From assembly GCF_023283885.1 (NCBI RefSeq), contig NZ_JAKILA010000006.1, positions 62,001-126,000 on the forward strand: 64,000 nt of DNA, in the 5' to 3' direction. Source of the stretch: Shewanella basaltis. GTDB taxonomy: Bacteria; Pseudomonadota; Gammaproteobacteria; Enterobacterales; Shewanellaceae. Numbering within the stretch: the first letter of the stretch is position 1; each line of letters opens with the position of its first letter. The notes beneath the pieces are model-generated. The model was not told the DNA's origin. It worked only from the letters and a program-made list of their open reading frames with translations, and did not search any database. The position numbers and the translations under genes were made by a program. Shown here in pieces: positions 18,081 through 28,677 of this stretch.

Positions 18081-18760
18081 TTATTCAGTAACTCCAATAC
18101 CTGAGCAGCGGCAAGCTGTTCAGCTTTTCTTCTTGAACCTGCCACACCGGTGACAACTTCATCTAATTCGCTAATTTTACATTCAACGGTGAACGTCTGA
18201 TCATGCGCTTCACCTTCTATCGCAACAACCTGGTAATCAGGTAATGGCTTTTTAAACCCTTGTAAGTGCTCTTGTAAAATTGTTTTAGGGTCTTTTTGAT
18301 TAATACCAGGTTTAATTTTGGCTAATCGCTCTTCGTACCATTTCAATAATAAATTTCGGCATACATCAAGGTTGGCATCAAGGTAGATAGCACCAATAAT
18401 GGCCTCTACGGCATCAGCTAAAATTGATTCACGTCTAAAACCGCCACTTTTTAACTCGCCAGGCCCTAAGTAAAGGTAATCGCCAAGTTTAAATTCTTTT
18501 GCAATTAAAGTGAGCGTGTCGCCTTTCACTAATGTTGCGCGCATACGGCTTAAGTCACCTTCAGTGACTTTGGGAAATTGATGATACAAGGCGTCAGAAA
18601 TCACGATAGATAAAATCGAGTCGCCTAAAAACTCTAACCGTTCATTATGTTTATTTGCTGCGCTACGATGGGTTAATGCCTGAGTGAGTAACTCAATATT
18701 AGTAAACTCGTACCCTAAAGTACGACATAACCGCGGCAAATTTTTAATGGGTTCCATCAA
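18077..18760 (-). CDS. rnc: ribonuclease III
   Basis: Double-strand-specific RNase that processes rRNA precursors and many mRNAs. It has 227 residues, with the catalytic signature [12 protein letters not shown] (about 39-50), the second acidic site [13 protein letters not shown], and a C-terminal dsRNA-binding domain ([12 protein letters not shown] to the end). It overlaps lepB upstream and era downstream by four bases each, so the three are translated as a coupled unit. Confidence 0.97.
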   Translation of the reverse strand: MMEPIKNLPRLCRTLGYEFTNIELLTQALTHRSAANKHNERLEFLGDSILSIVISDALYHQFPKVTEGDLSRMRATLVKGDTLTLIAKEFKLGDYLYLGPGELKSGGFRRESILADAVEAIIGAIYLDANLDVCRNLLLKWYEERLAKIKPGINQKDPKTILQEHLQGFKKPLPDYQVVAIEGEAHDQTFTVECKISELDEVVTGVAGSRRKAEQLAAAQVLELLNK

Positions 18761-19671
18761 TGTATTCCACCTACTCTATCAAAACGCACGCCTGTAGGTA
18801 CCCAAGTTGGTAGCCAATCGTTAGGGCTGCGATCAAATTCAAAACTAATCCAAATTGCAACAGCTTTACCCACCAAGTTATCTTCAGGTACAAAGCCCCA
18901 AAAACGACTGTCGGTACTGTTATCACGGTTGTCACCCATGGCAAAGTACATGCCTTCAGGTACAACAAACTCCCCTGCGGTTAACCCAGGTTGAGGATAA
19001 AAATGTTGTCTAAAATCAGGGCGCGATGGATTGATTAAAATGTCGTGTTCAACATCACCTAGTTGCTCTTTTAGACGGATTAATGGCACATCATTTTGGC
19101 TATACTCACCACGATTGAGCTCTGTATGCTCAATCACTTTTGGCGCTGGACAATCTGCGTTGTCTGCACAGGCTTCTTGAATCATTAACTGTTTATTGCG
19201 GTAAATAATTTTATCACCAGGCAAGCCAATCACACGTTTAATGTAATCAATTTTCGGATTTTCTGGGTATTTAAACACAAACACATCGCCGCGCTCAGGC
19301 TCGCCAGTTTCAACTAATTTACTGCGCCAAACTGGGTCGCGTAAACCATAACTAAACTTTTCAACCAAGATAAAATCGCCATCAAGCAACGTAGGCATCA
19401 TTGAACCTGAAGGAATTTGAAATGGCTCGTAAATAAATGAGCGTAAAATCATCACAAATGCGATTACAGGAAAAATTGAGTGTGCGGTTTCGACTAAAAT
19501 GGGCTCTCGTACGATACTTTCGATTGCATCAGCACTCAGTTGATTTGAGTTCGCTTGCGCTAAAGCCAATTTTTCACGACGTTTGGGTGCGAAAAAAATA
19601 ACGTCAATCAACCAGATGAGACCACTACCTATGGTTACAAGCACTAGAATAAGCGAAAAATAGGCTGCCAT
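18757..19671 (-). CDS. lepB: signal peptidase I
   Basis: Inner-membrane Ser-Lys protease that cleaves signal peptides from exported proteins. It has 304 residues: two N-terminal membrane helices (about 3-27 and 66-80), catalytic Ser90 in PSGSMMPTL, and catalytic Lys145 in [12 protein letters not shown], the same numbering as in E. coli. The GDNRDNS motif is also present. It is translationally coupled to rnc; 186 bp separate it from lepA. Confidence 0.97.
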   Translation of the reverse strand: MAAYFSLILVLVTIGSGLIWLIDVIFFAPKRREKLALAQANSNQLSADAIESIVREPILVETAHSIFPVIAFVMILRSFIYEPFQIPSGSMMPTLLDGDFILVEKFSYGLRDPVWRSKLVETGEPERGDVFVFKYPENPKIDYIKRVIGLPGDKIIYRNKQLMIQEACADNADCPAPKVIEHTELNRGEYSQNDVPLIRLKEQLGDVEHDILINPSRPDFRQHFYPQPGLTAGEFVVPEGMYFAMGDNRDNSTDSRFWGFVPEDNLVGKAVAIWISFEFDRSPNDWLPTWVPTGVRFDRVGGIH

Positions 19672-19805
19672 TACTGATTTATCTCCTGCAAAATAATGTA
19701 ATTGTTTACATTGAGTAAATTAATCAATGTACTCATTCTAGTATGATGATTAGCTATACAACATTCACTCAGTTGAGTGTTACAAAATATATAGTAAGCA
19801 TAACG

Positions 19806-19830
19806 ATAACGCCGCAATACGCGGCGTTAT
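19806..19830. other. hairpin between lepA and lepB
   Basis: ATAACGCCGC-N5-GCGGCGTTAT, a perfect 10-bp stem 28 bp beyond the lepA stop. There is no T-run, so it is either a weak terminator or an mRNA processing or stability element in the lepA-lepB transcript. Confidence 0.6.
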
Positions 19831-19857
19831 TAAGCTAAATAAAACCATTAATTATGA

Positions 19858-21648
19858 TTAATCATTTAGTTTCAGTACGGCTAAAAATGCCTCTTGTGGC
19901 ACTTCAACGTTACCGACTTGCTTCATGCGCTTTTTACCTTCTTTCTGCTTGTTAAGCAGTTTCTTCTTACGCGATACGTCACCACCATAACATTTAGCTG
20001 TAACGTCTTTACGCAACGCTTTAATCGTAGAACGCGCAATAATCTGGCTACCTACAGCGGCCTGAATAGCGATATCAAACATTTGGCGTGGAATAAGATC
20101 TTTCATCTTTTCAACTAATGCTAAACCACGATGACGAATGTTAGAGCGGTGAATAATCATCGCTAACGCATCAACGCGATCGCCGTTGATTAAGATATCT
20201 AAACGCACCATATCGGCGGTATCGAAACGAATAAAGTTATACTCAAGTGAAGCGTAACCACGGCTGGTTGATTTTAGGCGGTCAAAGAAGTCCATCACTA
20301 CCTCAGCCATTGGTAAGTGATATGTAACAGCCACTTGATTACCGTGATACACCATATTGGTTTGTGAGCCACGCTTTTCGATACAAAGTGTAATCACATT
20401 ACCTAGGTATTCTTTCGGCACTAAAATGTTGGCTTCAACTATCGGCTCACGCAGTTCTTCAATGTTGTTTAGTGGTGGTAAATCGGATGGATTATCAACA
20501 TACACAACATCGCCGTTGGTCATCACAACTTCATACACTACCGTTGGCGCGGTGGTGATCAAATCCAGGTTGTATTCACGCTCTAAACGCTCTTGAACAA
20601 TCTCCATGTGGAGTAAGCCCAAGTAACCAATACGGAAACCAAACCCTAACGCACTCGAGGTTTCAGGTTCAAAAAATAATGACGCATCGTTCAAACTAAG
20701 CTTGTTTAACGCATCACGGAAGTTCTCATATTCGTCTGTCGAAATAGGGAACACACCGGCATAAACCTGCGGTGTCACTTTTTGGAATCCAGGTAATGGT
20801 TTCTCAGCACCATTTTTGGCGTGTGTTAAGGTGTCACCTACTGGGGCGCCATGAATTTCTTTAATGCCCGAAATCACATAACCTACTTCACCCGCGCGCA
20901 GTTCAGGTTCGTCTTTTTCTTTCGGAGTGAAAATACCTACTCGGTCAGCGTTGTAGTTCTGGCCAGTCGACATCACCTTAAACTTGTCGCCTTTCTTTAA
21001 TACGCCATGCTTAATCCGCACTAATGAAACAACACCAAGATAAGCATCAAACCATGAGTCAATAATCAATGCCTGTAATGGTGCATTCTCATCACCCTCT
21101 GGTGGTGGAATTTTGGCAATAATTTCTTCTAATACAAGGTCAACACCGACACCCGTTTTAGCAGAACAGCGCACAGCATCTTTTGCATCAATACCAACAA
21201 TGTCTTCAATTTCTGCAGCAACACGCTCAGGTTCAGCTTGCGGTAAGTCAATTTTATTCAATACCGGCACAACGTCTAGATTCATATCTAATGCGGTGTA
21301 ACAGTTTGCAAGTGTTTGTGCTTCTACGCCTTGACCCGCATCTACGACTAATAATGCACCTTCACAGGCAGCAAGTGAACGCGATACTTCATAAGAGAAG
21401 TCAACGTGACCTGGCGTGTCAATAAAGTTTAATTGATAGGTATTACCGTCTTTGGCTAGGTAATCAAGGGTTACGCTTTGGGCTTTAATCGTAATGCCAC
21501 GCTCACGCTCTAGATCCATAGAATCTAGAACCTGTGCAGCCATTTCACGGTCAGTTAAGCCGCCACATACCTGAATAAGGCGATCGGATAAAGTTGATTT
21601 ACCATGGTCGATATGGGCAATAATCGAGAAGTTTCTAATGTGTTTCAT
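19858..21648 (-). CDS. lepA: translation factor LepA (EF4)
   Basis: Ribosomal GTPase that acts in translation initiation or ribosome back-translocation. It has 596 residues, the usual length. G motifs are [22 protein letters not shown] and NKIDLP; the unique C-terminal domain ends ...[26 protein letters not shown]. It heads the lepA-lepB-rnc-era-recO-pdxJ-acpS series and follows rseC. Confidence 0.98.
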   Translation of the reverse strand: MKHIRNFSIIAHIDHGKSTLSDRLIQVCGGLTDREMAAQVLDSMDLERERGITIKAQSVTLDYLAKDGNTYQLNFIDTPGHVDFSYEVSRSLAACEGALLVVDAGQGVEAQTLANCYTALDMNLDVVPVLNKIDLPQAEPERVAAEIEDIVGIDAKDAVRCSAKTGVGVDLVLEEIIAKIPPPEGDENAPLQALIIDSWFDAYLGVVSLVRIKHGVLKKGDKFKVMSTGQNYNADRVGIFTPKEKDEPELRAGEVGYVISGIKEIHGAPVGDTLTHAKNGAEKPLPGFQKVTPQVYAGVFPISTDEYENFRDALNKLSLNDASLFFEPETSSALGFGFRIGYLGLLHMEIVQERLEREYNLDLITTAPTVVYEVVMTNGDVVYVDNPSDLPPLNNIEELREPIVEANILVPKEYLGNVITLCIEKRGSQTNMVYHGNQVAVTYHLPMAEVVMDFFDRLKSTSRGYASLEYNFIRFDTADMVRLDILINGDRVDALAMIIHRSNIRHRGLALVEKMKDLIPRQMFDIAIQAAVGSQIIARSTIKALRKDVTAKCYGGDVSRKKKLLNKQKEGKKRMKQVGNVEVPQEAFLAVLKLND

Positions 21649-21855
21649 TATGCTGCAATGACTACTACTAAATTTGATTAAAATTAAGGTGGCAAATTGT
21701 ACCTGATTAGGGGGGCAATACCAATCAGATTAAGCAATAGTCGCTATTTTGCCTCTAAGATAGGTCAAAATGCCAAGTTTAGGGGGGTAATTATAGCCAT
21801 AATGGAGAACTGATACCGAAAGGTTTTTACATTTCAGCACAAAGTCACCTATGAA

Positions 21856-22359
21856 TTAGCCATGTTTAGCACTAATAACACCGACTTCTTGCCCTAAATA
21901 GGCAATAATCACTGGAGATGCCTCTCTTTCGAGCTCAATTGCGAAACGTTTGCCAATATACCAAGTTACAAAAGCACCTACGGCAGCCATTATCATTGAA
22001 AAGGCGTTAGCGTTTAGGTCTAAACCAGTTGCAAGCAGATGCCCCAAAACAGCAAAAACAAACAAGCCAAATAAAGGTAACAAGTACACCAGCGCCGCAG
22101 CTTTTAATATCACACTTTCTGGCAAACCTACCTTGAGTAAATCCCCTTCGCGACATGGTTTATCTGTTGGTAATGAAAAACGTTGAGTTTTCACTGAAAA
22201 CGCTTTAGCGATGGTTGATGTTCCGCAGTTTTCACTACTTGCACAATGATTACAGGCACTTTTTAATTCAACCTCAACCGTTACCCAACCTTGTTGGCAG
22301 TCCACCACACGGGCAATCTCTTCCATCATTGATGATTCTGATTTTGTTGCTTGATGCAT
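21856..22359 (-). CDS. rseC: sigma-E regulatory protein RseC
   Basis: Inner-membrane protein encoded with the sigma-E system; also linked to SoxR reduction and Rnf-related functions. It has 167 residues: a cytoplasmic N-terminal part with a cysteine cluster (CNHCASSENC, about 36-45) and two membrane helices (about 90-135). It is the last gene of rpoE-rseA-rseB-rseC, but a 345-bp gap containing a repeat separates it from rseB. The start could instead be the Met pair at 22329/22326. Confidence 0.92.
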   Translation of the reverse strand: MHQATKSESSMMEEIARVVDCQQGWVTVEVELKSACNHCASSENCGTSTIAKAFSVKTQRFSLPTDKPCREGDLLKVGLPESVILKAAALVYLLPLFGLFVFAVLGHLLATGLDLNANAFSMIMAAVGAFVTWYIGKRFAIELEREASPVIIAYLGQEVGVISAKHG

Positions 22360-22704
22360 AAATTAAACCCATAACCACGACAGGCTGATATTTTAGCATA
22401 AAGTTAAATGACGCTGTATAGCGTAATGGATTGCCTGTTTGACACAATGACAAACTCGCTCAAAAACACGAAGGCAAAGCCAATAAACAGCACAAAAATT
22501 AAGGCTAAAGCATCAAACCAACACACTATACCAATCAGAATAAATAACTGTATCAAAGATTACATAGGAAAAATCGCTCTGCACAAGGCAGAAATTGCAG
22601 CGAGCCAGTTGTTCTGCCTTTAACATGTCTAACGAGGTTATAAGCAATGTTAACCAGTAAACATGATCACATTTTGTACTGATTGATATTAGCCTCTGTA
22701 CTGA
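22360..22704. other. 345-bp intergenic region between rseC and rseB
   Basis: No gene is visible. It contains one family C repeat copy (22527-22605) inside the rse gene series. In E. coli rseB and rseC are adjacent, so the repeat has probably been inserted here. Confidence 0.6.
22527..22605 (+). repeat. dispersed repeat, family C, copy 2
   Basis: Starts TATACCAATCAGAATAAATA and ends AAGGCAGAAATTGCAGC, matching 2165-2250 with scattered differences and small indels. Non-coding. Confidence 0.75.
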
Positions 22705-23637
22705 TTATTTTAACACTAGGCTGTTTGCTATTCGCTCAAGAGTTTCAGAAGGCACTTTACCAATAGCCACAACCTCTAAGGTACCTACTTTAACCACCAC
22801 CATAGATAAACCATTGCGGGTTAATAATTCATTTGGCAGTGGATTCTCTCCAGCACGGGCAACATACACTGAGATGTTAGCCAGTCCATCAGTTAACGCA
22901 ATGTACTCTACAGGTTCGTGGATCCCAATGAGGCGATGATGGTCTCGCACCACCACATCAAACCCTTGCGGTAACCAAGTAAACTGCCAGTTTTTACCAT
23001 CCGTTCGCTCTGCTTGATTAATGACTGCAGGCCAATCCTGTTTAGCCGCTTCAATTAAAATATTAGCGGGTTCAGAAAGCTCTATTAACTCAACCACCAT
23101 GGTTTGCTCAAGCAATTGCTTGTCTTTGTTAATAGTGTCAAAGCGAAGTGGCAAATAGGTGTCCATGTCAATCCAGACTTGCGCATCATAACGATTTTCG
23201 TCATTGGCCAGTAAACGGATCATTTGTCCTGGACGCCCTGCAATACGACTTCTGCCGCCGATCACAAACTGATAGCCTTTTTCCAGCTGGCTGATATCAC
23301 CTGCTAAAGCCGCAGGCCAGACTCCTTGTATACGTGGAGCGGTAACGCTATAAGGAGGTTGGTCATGTTCAATAAATGTCACTCGATTGCCAACTCTAAC
23401 AGCATTTTTAGGTGGGCCATTGAGGTATTCAAGTAGAGCAATTTCTTGATTATCTACAATCCCGTGTATGTAGACTAAAGGTCGGATATGATCCGTTTGC
23501 AGTTGAATAATAGATACTTTGAATTGCTTCTCATGCAAAGCTTGACTCATGTTTTTAAGCCAAGCTTTTGCAGATAAATCATCTTCAGCGTATGTTGAAA
23601 AGGTAACGACTAACAGTGCTAGCAGGATAAGGCGCAA
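22705..23637 (-). CDS. rseB: sigma-E factor regulatory protein RseB
   Basis: Periplasmic negative regulator that binds the RseA periplasmic domain and shields it from DegS. It has 310 residues: signal peptide about 1-17 (MRLILLALLVVTFSTYA), a large lipoprotein-like N-terminal domain (residues about 20-200) and a C-terminal RseA-binding domain (about 215-310). It follows rseA by 40 bp. Confidence 0.95.
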   Translation of the reverse strand: MRLILLALLVVTFSTYAEDDLSAKAWLKNMSQALHEKQFKVSIIQLQTDHIRPLVYIHGIVDNQEIALLEYLNGPPKNAVRVGNRVTFIEHDQPPYSVTAPRIQGVWPAALAGDISQLEKGYQFVIGGRSRIAGRPGQMIRLLANDENRYDAQVWIDMDTYLPLRFDTINKDKQLLEQTMVVELIELSEPANILIEAAKQDWPAVINQAERTDGKNWQFTWLPQGFDVVVRDHHRLIGIHEPVEYIALTDGLANISVYVARAGENPLPNELLTRNGLSMVVVKVGTLEVVAIGKVPSETLERIANSLVLK

Positions 23638-23677
23638 GCTAACTCCTAAGAATGATAAGGCAAGGTTTCGCTACGAA

Positions 23678-24289
23678 TTAAGGCTTAATCGCAGCATCTT
23701 GATTGCTATTTTCGTCTACAACTACACCAGGATTCAAGCGTTGTTGCAACATGTGATCCTGAATGTAAGCATTAATACGACGACGTTGTTCAATCATTTG
23801 ATCGTTAGAGTAATTTTGTTGGCTCTGCACAGCACCCGTTTGGTAGCTTACAGGCGACACGGTACCCACTAACGGACGAGTTGTTAATACTGGTAATGGC
23901 GACTCAGCATCATTACTTTGATTATAAGACTGCACACCGACAATCGCGACCATCGCAACCGTAGCCGCAATGGCATATTGGCCAAATTGTTTGAAAAATG
24001 GCACCACATTACTTGCTCGAGCTGGGCTTGAAGCCACTTGCTCTGTCGACTCTTTAAGCTGTGCTTTAGGCGCCATAATTGTCGGTTCAAGCTCAATAGC
24101 CGCCATGATGCTAGCTGAGAGGTCTAAGTCAATGGTCGCAGGCAGTTCGCCGCGCATCGTATCACCTATTATGTGATAACGTTGCCATTGTGCATGTGAA
24201 TCAACGTCAGCAGAAAGTTGTGCCAACGTGCTTTCATCGGCTTCACCATCAACTGCTGCAGACACCCACTCTTGACTTGATTTAAGCAT
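23678..24289 (-). CDS. rseA: anti-sigma-E factor RseA
   Basis: Single-pass membrane anti-sigma factor that holds RpoE inactive until cleaved by DegS and RseP. It has 203 residues: cytoplasmic RpoE-binding domain (about 1-90, beginning SSQEWVSAAVDGEADESTLAQL), one membrane helix (about 105-122, YAIAATVAMVAIVGVQSY) and a periplasmic C-terminal region. It is 26 bp after rpoE. Confidence 0.95.
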   Translation of the reverse strand: MLKSSQEWVSAAVDGEADESTLAQLSADVDSHAQWQRYHIIGDTMRGELPATIDLDLSASIMAAIELEPTIMAPKAQLKESTEQVASSPARASNVVPFFKQFGQYAIAATVAMVAIVGVQSYNQSNDAESPLPVLTTRPLVGTVSPVSYQTGAVQSQQNYSNDQMIEQRRRINAYIQDHMLQQRLNPGVVVDENSNQDAAIKP

Positions 24290-24315
24290 TGTTCACCTAT
24301 TTAACGTTAAGGCAG

Positions 24316-24894
24316 TTACTTTTCCAGCAAAGGCTGGAGCTGTTTATCGATTGCTTCTCGAGCACGAAAGATACGTGATCTTACAGTCCCGACAGGACAA
24401 TCCATGATATTGGCAATATCCTCATAACTCATACCGTCTAATTCTCTAAGCGATATCGCCATTTTTAACTCTTCAGGCAAGGTATCGAGCGTGTCAAAGA
24501 TCACTTTACTCATTTGATCTTTCATCAATAAACGCTCAGGTGATGCAAACTCTTTTAATGCATCGCTACCTTCATAATATTCTGCATCTTCAACATCAAC
24601 ATCGTTTGCAGGAGCCCTGCGCCCTTGTGATGTAAGATGGTTTTTTGCGGTATTGACCGCAATACGGTACAACCAAGTATAAAATGCACTCTCACCACGA
24701 AAATTTGCTAACGCCCTATAGGCTTTAATAAAGGCTTCTTGTGTTACATCTTGAACATCCGCTTGGTTACGAATGTATCGAGAAATTAAACTCATCACTT
24801 TATTTTGATACTTTAGCACTAACAGGTTAAAAGCGTTTTTATCGCCTTGTTGTACTCGCTCAACTAATTGTTGATCACTATATTGTCCACTCAT
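24316..24894 (-). CDS. rpoE: RNA polymerase sigma factor RpoE (sigma-E)
   Basis: Group 4 (ECF) sigma factor for the envelope stress response. It has 192 residues: region 2 (NAFNLLVLKYQNKV...DVTQEAFIKAYRAL) and region 4 (LPEELKMAISLRELDGMSYEDIANIMDCPVGTVRSRI); very close to E. coli RpoE. It is the first gene of rpoE-rseA-rseB-rseC and is preceded by a sigma-E-type promoter (24960-24985), so it should activate itself. It is divergent from nadB, as in E. coli. Confidence 0.98.
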   Translation of the reverse strand: MSGQYSDQQLVERVQQGDKNAFNLLVLKYQNKVMSLISRYIRNQADVQDVTQEAFIKAYRALANFRGESAFYTWLYRIAVNTAKNHLTSQGRRAPANDVDVEDAEYYEGSDALKEFASPERLLMKDQMSKVIFDTLDTLPEELKMAISLRELDGMSYEDIANIMDCPVGTVRSRIFRAREAIDKQLQPLLEK

Positions 24895-24959
24895 CCGAGC
24901 CGACTACTCCTAAATCTGTAATACTGATTTCTCAGTCGCTCGAATCCCGCTCATATAAG

Positions 24960-24985
24960 TAGACTCACTGATATGAAAAAAGTTC
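24960..24985 (-). promoter_or_regulatory. sigma-E promoter of rpoE
   Basis: On the minus strand GAACTT (24985-24980), a 16-base spacer and TCTA (24963-24960), matching the sigma-E consensus GAACTT-N16-TCTGA apart from the end of the -10. It is 66 bp upstream of the rpoE start and indicates autoregulation. Confidence 0.8.
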
Positions 24986-25128
24986 GATGTTGAATTAAAA
25001 AAAGTTAATTATTTTAAGATATAAATAAAATAACTCAGTAAAACCGCAATAAAACACGCTGTAAAAGTACCCAGCCTAGATAATTTGATTTACTATAATC
25101 AAACCACTTGTCCACACCATGATACCTG

Positions 25129-26745
25129 ATGAAACAAGCAGTTGAACACCAATCTGACATTTTGGTCATCGGCAGCGGCGCTGCAGGACTGACTTTAGCA
25201 TTACATCTAGCTGAAAAATCAAAAGTAATTCTTCTTTCAAAAGGGCCTTTATCCGAAGGTTCAACGTTATATGCCCAAGGTGGAATCGCATCTGTATTTG
25301 ATGAAGGTGACACTATTGAGTCTCATGTTAGTGATACCTTAATCGCCGGTGCGGGGCTGTGTGATAAATCGGTTGTTACCTACACAGCTCAAAATGCAAA
25401 AAGTGCAATGCAATGGTTAATTAACTGTGGTGTCGCGTTTGATAAAGAAGAAACTCACAACGGTGATAATACCGATAACATGCCATATCACCTTACCCGT
25501 GAAGGCGGTCATAGCCATCGACGTATTTTACATTCAGCCGATGCAACAGGTAAAGCGGTACAAACCACATTACAAGAATGTGCTCTTGCACACCCTAATA
25601 TTACGGTGCTCGAACGCTACAATGCCATTGATTTAATTACCACACGAAAATTAAACCGCCCAGGAAACAGAGTGCTTGGCGCATATGTATGGAACCGCGA
25701 TCAAGAGCATGTTGAAACCGTTAAGGCAAAGTTTGTTGCATTAGCAACAGGTGGCAGTTCTAAAGTATACCAATACACTTCAAACCCTGATGTTGCCAGT
25801 GGTGACGGAATTGCCATGGCTTGGCGTGCAGGATGTCGGGTTGCTAATATGGAGTTTAATCAATTCCACCCAACCTGTTTATTTCATCCTAATGCTAAAA
25901 ACTTTTTGCTCACTGAAGCATTACGTGGTGAAGGGGCTTATTTACGCCGCCCAGATGGTAGCCGTTTTATGCCCGACTTTGACGAACGTGCAGAGTTGGC
26001 ACCACGGGATATTGTGGCGCGGGCAATAGACTACGAAATGAAGCGTCTTGGTGCAGATTGTGTGTATTTAGATATTAGCCACAAACCTGCTGACTTTATT
26101 ATTAAACACTTTCCAACTATTTATCAGCGCTGTCTTGAGCTTGGGATAGATATCACTAAAGATCCTATTCCAGCAGTACCTGCCGCCCATTACACTTGTG
26201 GTGGCGTAATGACAGATCTGCATGGTCAAACCGACATTAACGGTTTATACGCCATAGGCGAAGTCGCTTATACCGGCTTACATGGCGCGAACCGTTTAGC
26301 CAGTAATTCACTATTAGAATGCTTAGTCTTTGCAAGGGCTGCCGCTCAGGATATCGAAAGCCAGCTGCATAAAATTGCCATGCCGTGTCCATTACCCGTT
26401 TGGGATGAAAGCAAAGTCTGTAACTCAGATGAAGAGGTTGTTATTGCCCATAACTGGCATGAGCTACGTCTCTTTATGTGGGATTATGTTGGCATTGTAC
26501 GAACCGATAAGCGCTTAGAGCGCGCATTAAGACGTTGTTTGATGCTACAACAAGAAATTGAAGAGTATTATTCAAACTTTAGAGTCAGCAATAATTTACT
26601 GGAACTGCGTAATTTAGTGCAAGTGGCTGAGCTTATCATTCGTTGTGCCATGGATCGTAAAGAAAGCAGAGGCTTACATTACAATATCGATTACCCAGAG
26701 CAAATCGATAACCCTAAGCCAACCATTTTACAACCGAGCCGTTAA
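25129..26745 (+). CDS. nadB: L-aspartate oxidase NadB
   Basis: FAD enzyme oxidising aspartate to iminoaspartate, the first step of de novo NAD synthesis; it can also use fumarate as electron acceptor. It has 538 residues: FAD-binding [39 protein letters not shown] substrate region ([14 protein letters not shown]), and [25 protein letters not shown]. Length is normal. It is divergent from rpoE and its end overlaps the convergent ygfX by four bases. Confidence 0.97.
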   Translation: MKQAVEHQSDILVIGSGAAGLTLALHLAEKSKVILLSKGPLSEGSTLYAQGGIASVFDEGDTIESHVSDTLIAGAGLCDKSVVTYTAQNAKSAMQWLINCGVAFDKEETHNGDNTDNMPYHLTREGGHSHRRILHSADATGKAVQTTLQECALAHPNITVLERYNAIDLITTRKLNRPGNRVLGAYVWNRDQEHVETVKAKFVALATGGSSKVYQYTSNPDVASGDGIAMAWRAGCRVANMEFNQFHPTCLFHPNAKNFLLTEALRGEGAYLRRPDGSRFMPDFDERAELAPRDIVARAIDYEMKRLGADCVYLDISHKPADFIIKHFPTIYQRCLELGIDITKDPIPAVPAAHYTCGGVMTDLHGQTDINGLYAIGEVAYTGLHGANRLASNSLLECLVFARAAAQDIESQLHKIAMPCPLPVWDESKVCNSDEEVVIAHNWHELRLFMWDYVGIVRTDKRLERALRRCLMLQQEIEEYYSNFRVSNNLLELRNLVQVAELIIRCAMDRKESRGLHYNIDYPEQIDNPKPTILQPSR

Positions 26746-27224
26746 AGCACCGTTCGAGTTCGAAGCAATAACCGACACAGAGACCGATACTCTGTGTCGG
26801 TTAACATATCTTGCCATATACAAAGTAAACGATTCTCACCGGTGTCAATGTCTTGCAAGTATACAATACACAGTAATGGATTCACTACAGGTGGGCGACT
26901 AAACCCCATTTGGCAGACCCCGGTATCAGGGGCCGACACAGTCACATGCCCCTGATTATCTAAACCCAATACACAATGCCAGGCACTCAACAAACGCCAG
27001 CAATGCACTAATACCCCCATGGTAACCAAAATAAGTAACAATTTGATGACTTGATATAGTGTTAAGGTTGATATTGGCCAGGCTAAAAAACTGCACAACA
27101 AGATTGCAAATGCACACACTAAGGCCAATCGAGAAAACAATGAAGCACTCAATGCAAATTGATGCAAATGAGTGCTAAAAGAAGCAGTGGAACCCCCCGC
27201 CCCCTTAAGGTGCTGCTCGTCCAC
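26742..27224 (-). CDS. ygfX: YgfX-family membrane protein (CptA-like)
   Basis: Small inner-membrane protein encoded beside sdhE. Two adjacent hydrophobic segments are followed by a soluble C-terminal part ending [24 protein letters not shown], like the end of E. coli YgfX (135 residues), which was proposed as a toxin acting on cell division proteins. The start is uncertain: ATG at 27308 would overlap sdhE by more than 100 bp, GTG at 27224 overlaps it by 20 bp, and TTG at 27167 gives 141 residues, closest to the family. The family call rests on weak similarity plus the sdhE neighbour. Confidence 0.75.
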   Translation of the reverse strand: MDEQHLKGAGGSTASFSTHLHQFALSASLFSRLALVCAFAILLCSFLAWPISTLTLYQVIKLLLILVTMGVLVHCWRLLSAWHCVLGLDNQGHVTVSAPDTGVCQMGFSRPPVVNPLLCIVYLQDIDTGENRLLCIWQDMLTDTEYRSLCRLLLRTRTVL

Positions 27225-27456
27225 GAACGGTAACGACCATCTCAGCAAGTAACGGATCAGGGCATTGTTCGTGCCCCATAAACCAAGCAAACAGCTCGGG
27301 ATCTTCACACTCTAATAGTCGGATAAATGTTTGTTTGTCTGTATCAGATAACCCTTCATATTGAGCTTCAACAAAAGGTTGAAACAAGACATCTAACTCA
27401 AGCATCCCACGACGGCATGCCCATCGTACACGGGCGATATTCATTAATTCCAACAC
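27205..27456 (-). CDS. sdhE: FAD assembly factor SdhE
   Basis: Small protein (83 residues) that promotes covalent flavinylation of succinate dehydrogenase SdhA and related flavoproteins. It has the conserved RRGMLELD (RGxxE) motif and the acidic LLECEDPELFAWFMG segment. The frame opens with GTG at 27456, then TTG at 27453 and ATG at 27444; AGGAG lies close upstream and suits the GTG or TTG best. It is 15 bp after nhaR and followed by ygfX, the usual partner. Confidence 0.95.
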   Translation of the reverse strand: MLELMNIARVRWACRRGMLELDVLFQPFVEAQYEGLSDTDKQTFIRLLECEDPELFAWFMGHEQCPDPLLAEMVVTVRGRAAP

Positions 27457-27471
27457 AACTCTCCTAAAAAG

Positions 27472-28395
27472 CTACCCTAAACGATACTCAAAATCTTGAA
27501 CTTGTTGATCTCGGCCAGCAAACAAATCACCAAAATCTGTGGCCAATAATGATTTAACGGCCGGATGTTGGATCATACGTTCTGCGAACATTACATGGTA
27601 TTCTTCTTTTATGTCAGCTGTTTCGCCAAGCAAAACCATTCCTTGAGACAGTATATCATGACGGTAAATAGACGGTGCGACAAATATGCCACGATTAAAA
27701 TAGCCAAATGCTTTCATCATTTCTGCATCGTCAAACTCACCTAAAATGCTCACATTAAGATTTTTCTCAGCAAACCATCGATGCAATTGCTGTCCAAGCG
27801 AGGTGCGCTTTCCAGGAATAAGTAACTTACTCTCTTCTAAACACGCAGGAAATGGTAATGACGAAGCTTCGGCAGCAAAAAAACTGATGCCACATTCACC
27901 TAACTTTTTTGACAAAATCTCAGGATATTTCAACGAACCGCCAGCACAATCAGATAAAATCATATCTAATTTATGTTCACGTAATCGTTCTATTAAGCTT
28001 TCATGGGTCGACTCGTAACATGCTAAATGCACTGAACCATCATTGGGAATTACCGTTAATAATACTCTACTAACAAGTGCTTTAGACAACGCATCAGCAA
28101 TACCCACCTCAAAAAGCAATGAATTATCTTTTTGATAATTGAGTAAGTCGAGCATTTCATAACTGAGACTGAACATTTTGTCTGCGTAACGAAACACCAA
28201 CTCACCTAATTCTGTGGCTTCCAAATTTCGCCCAACCCGCTTAAATAGCGCCCCCTTTAAACGATCCTCCAATGCACGGATCTGTCCCGTAATTGTTTGA
28301 GGAGCAAGACACAATGCTTCAGCAGCTTTGGTCACAGAACCTTTTTTTTGCACCATCCAAAAATAATACAGATGGTTATAATTTAAATGCTGCAT
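27472..28395 (-). CDS. nhaR: LysR-family transcriptional activator NhaR
   Basis: Sodium-responsive activator of nhaA. It has 307 residues: N-terminal helix-turn-helix (NHLYYFWMVQKKGSVTKAAEALCLAPQTITGQIRALEDRL) of the NhaR subgroup and a C-terminal effector-binding domain. nhaA lies upstream on the same strand; a terminator hairpin at 28463-28484 and a repeat at 28504-28677 separate them, so nhaR is probably transcribed on its own. Confidence 0.94.
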   Translation of the reverse strand: MQHLNYNHLYYFWMVQKKGSVTKAAEALCLAPQTITGQIRALEDRLKGALFKRVGRNLEATELGELVFRYADKMFSLSYEMLDLLNYQKDNSLLFEVGIADALSKALVSRVLLTVIPNDGSVHLACYESTHESLIERLREHKLDMILSDCAGGSLKYPEILSKKLGECGISFFAAEASSLPFPACLEESKLLIPGKRTSLGQQLHRWFAEKNLNVSILGEFDDAEMMKAFGYFNRGIFVAPSIYRHDILSQGMVLLGETADIKEEYHVMFAERMIQHPAVKSLLATDFGDLFAGRDQQVQDFEYRLG

Positions 28396-28462
28396 GTCAT
28401 TCAGATACCTAAAAAATAATGAGCTAATACCATCTGATTAACGCTAACCATTGACATAAAAA

Positions 28463-28484
28463 AACGCAACCATAAGGTTGCGTT
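28463..28484 (-). terminator. terminator of the nhaA - secreted-protein pair
   Basis: AACGCAACC-ATAA-GGTTGCGTT perfect 9-bp stem. On the minus strand it is followed by a run of seven T. Confidence 0.85.
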
Positions 28485-28503
28485 AAAATGAAAAACTTTA
28501 CAT

Positions 28504-28677
28504 AACTCCAGCTCTGGTTAAGAGATGAATCAATAACCTTGATCGACCCACAGCCCCATACGATATATTGAAACTTGTAATTTACGCATCAATAGCTCGT
28601 CTATTGCAAGTAAAATTAACAACGTTATCAGCGCAACGAGCTGTTTGAAATGCATTTATTAACCAGAGTTGAGGTTA
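28504..28677. repeat. MITE-like repeat, family B, copy 1
   Basis: Ends are AACTCCAGCTCTGGTTAA (left) and TTAACCAGAGTTGAGGTT (28659-28676, right), inverted repeats with two mismatches. The interior shares CAATAGCT...CTATTGCAAGT with copy 2 at 47591-47797. The right end contains the stop codon of the upstream secreted-protein gene. No ORF. Confidence 0.78.

Noticed and set aside
26742..27308. ygfX start at 27308
   Set aside because: It would overlap sdhE by more than 100 bp and adds residues unlike the family.
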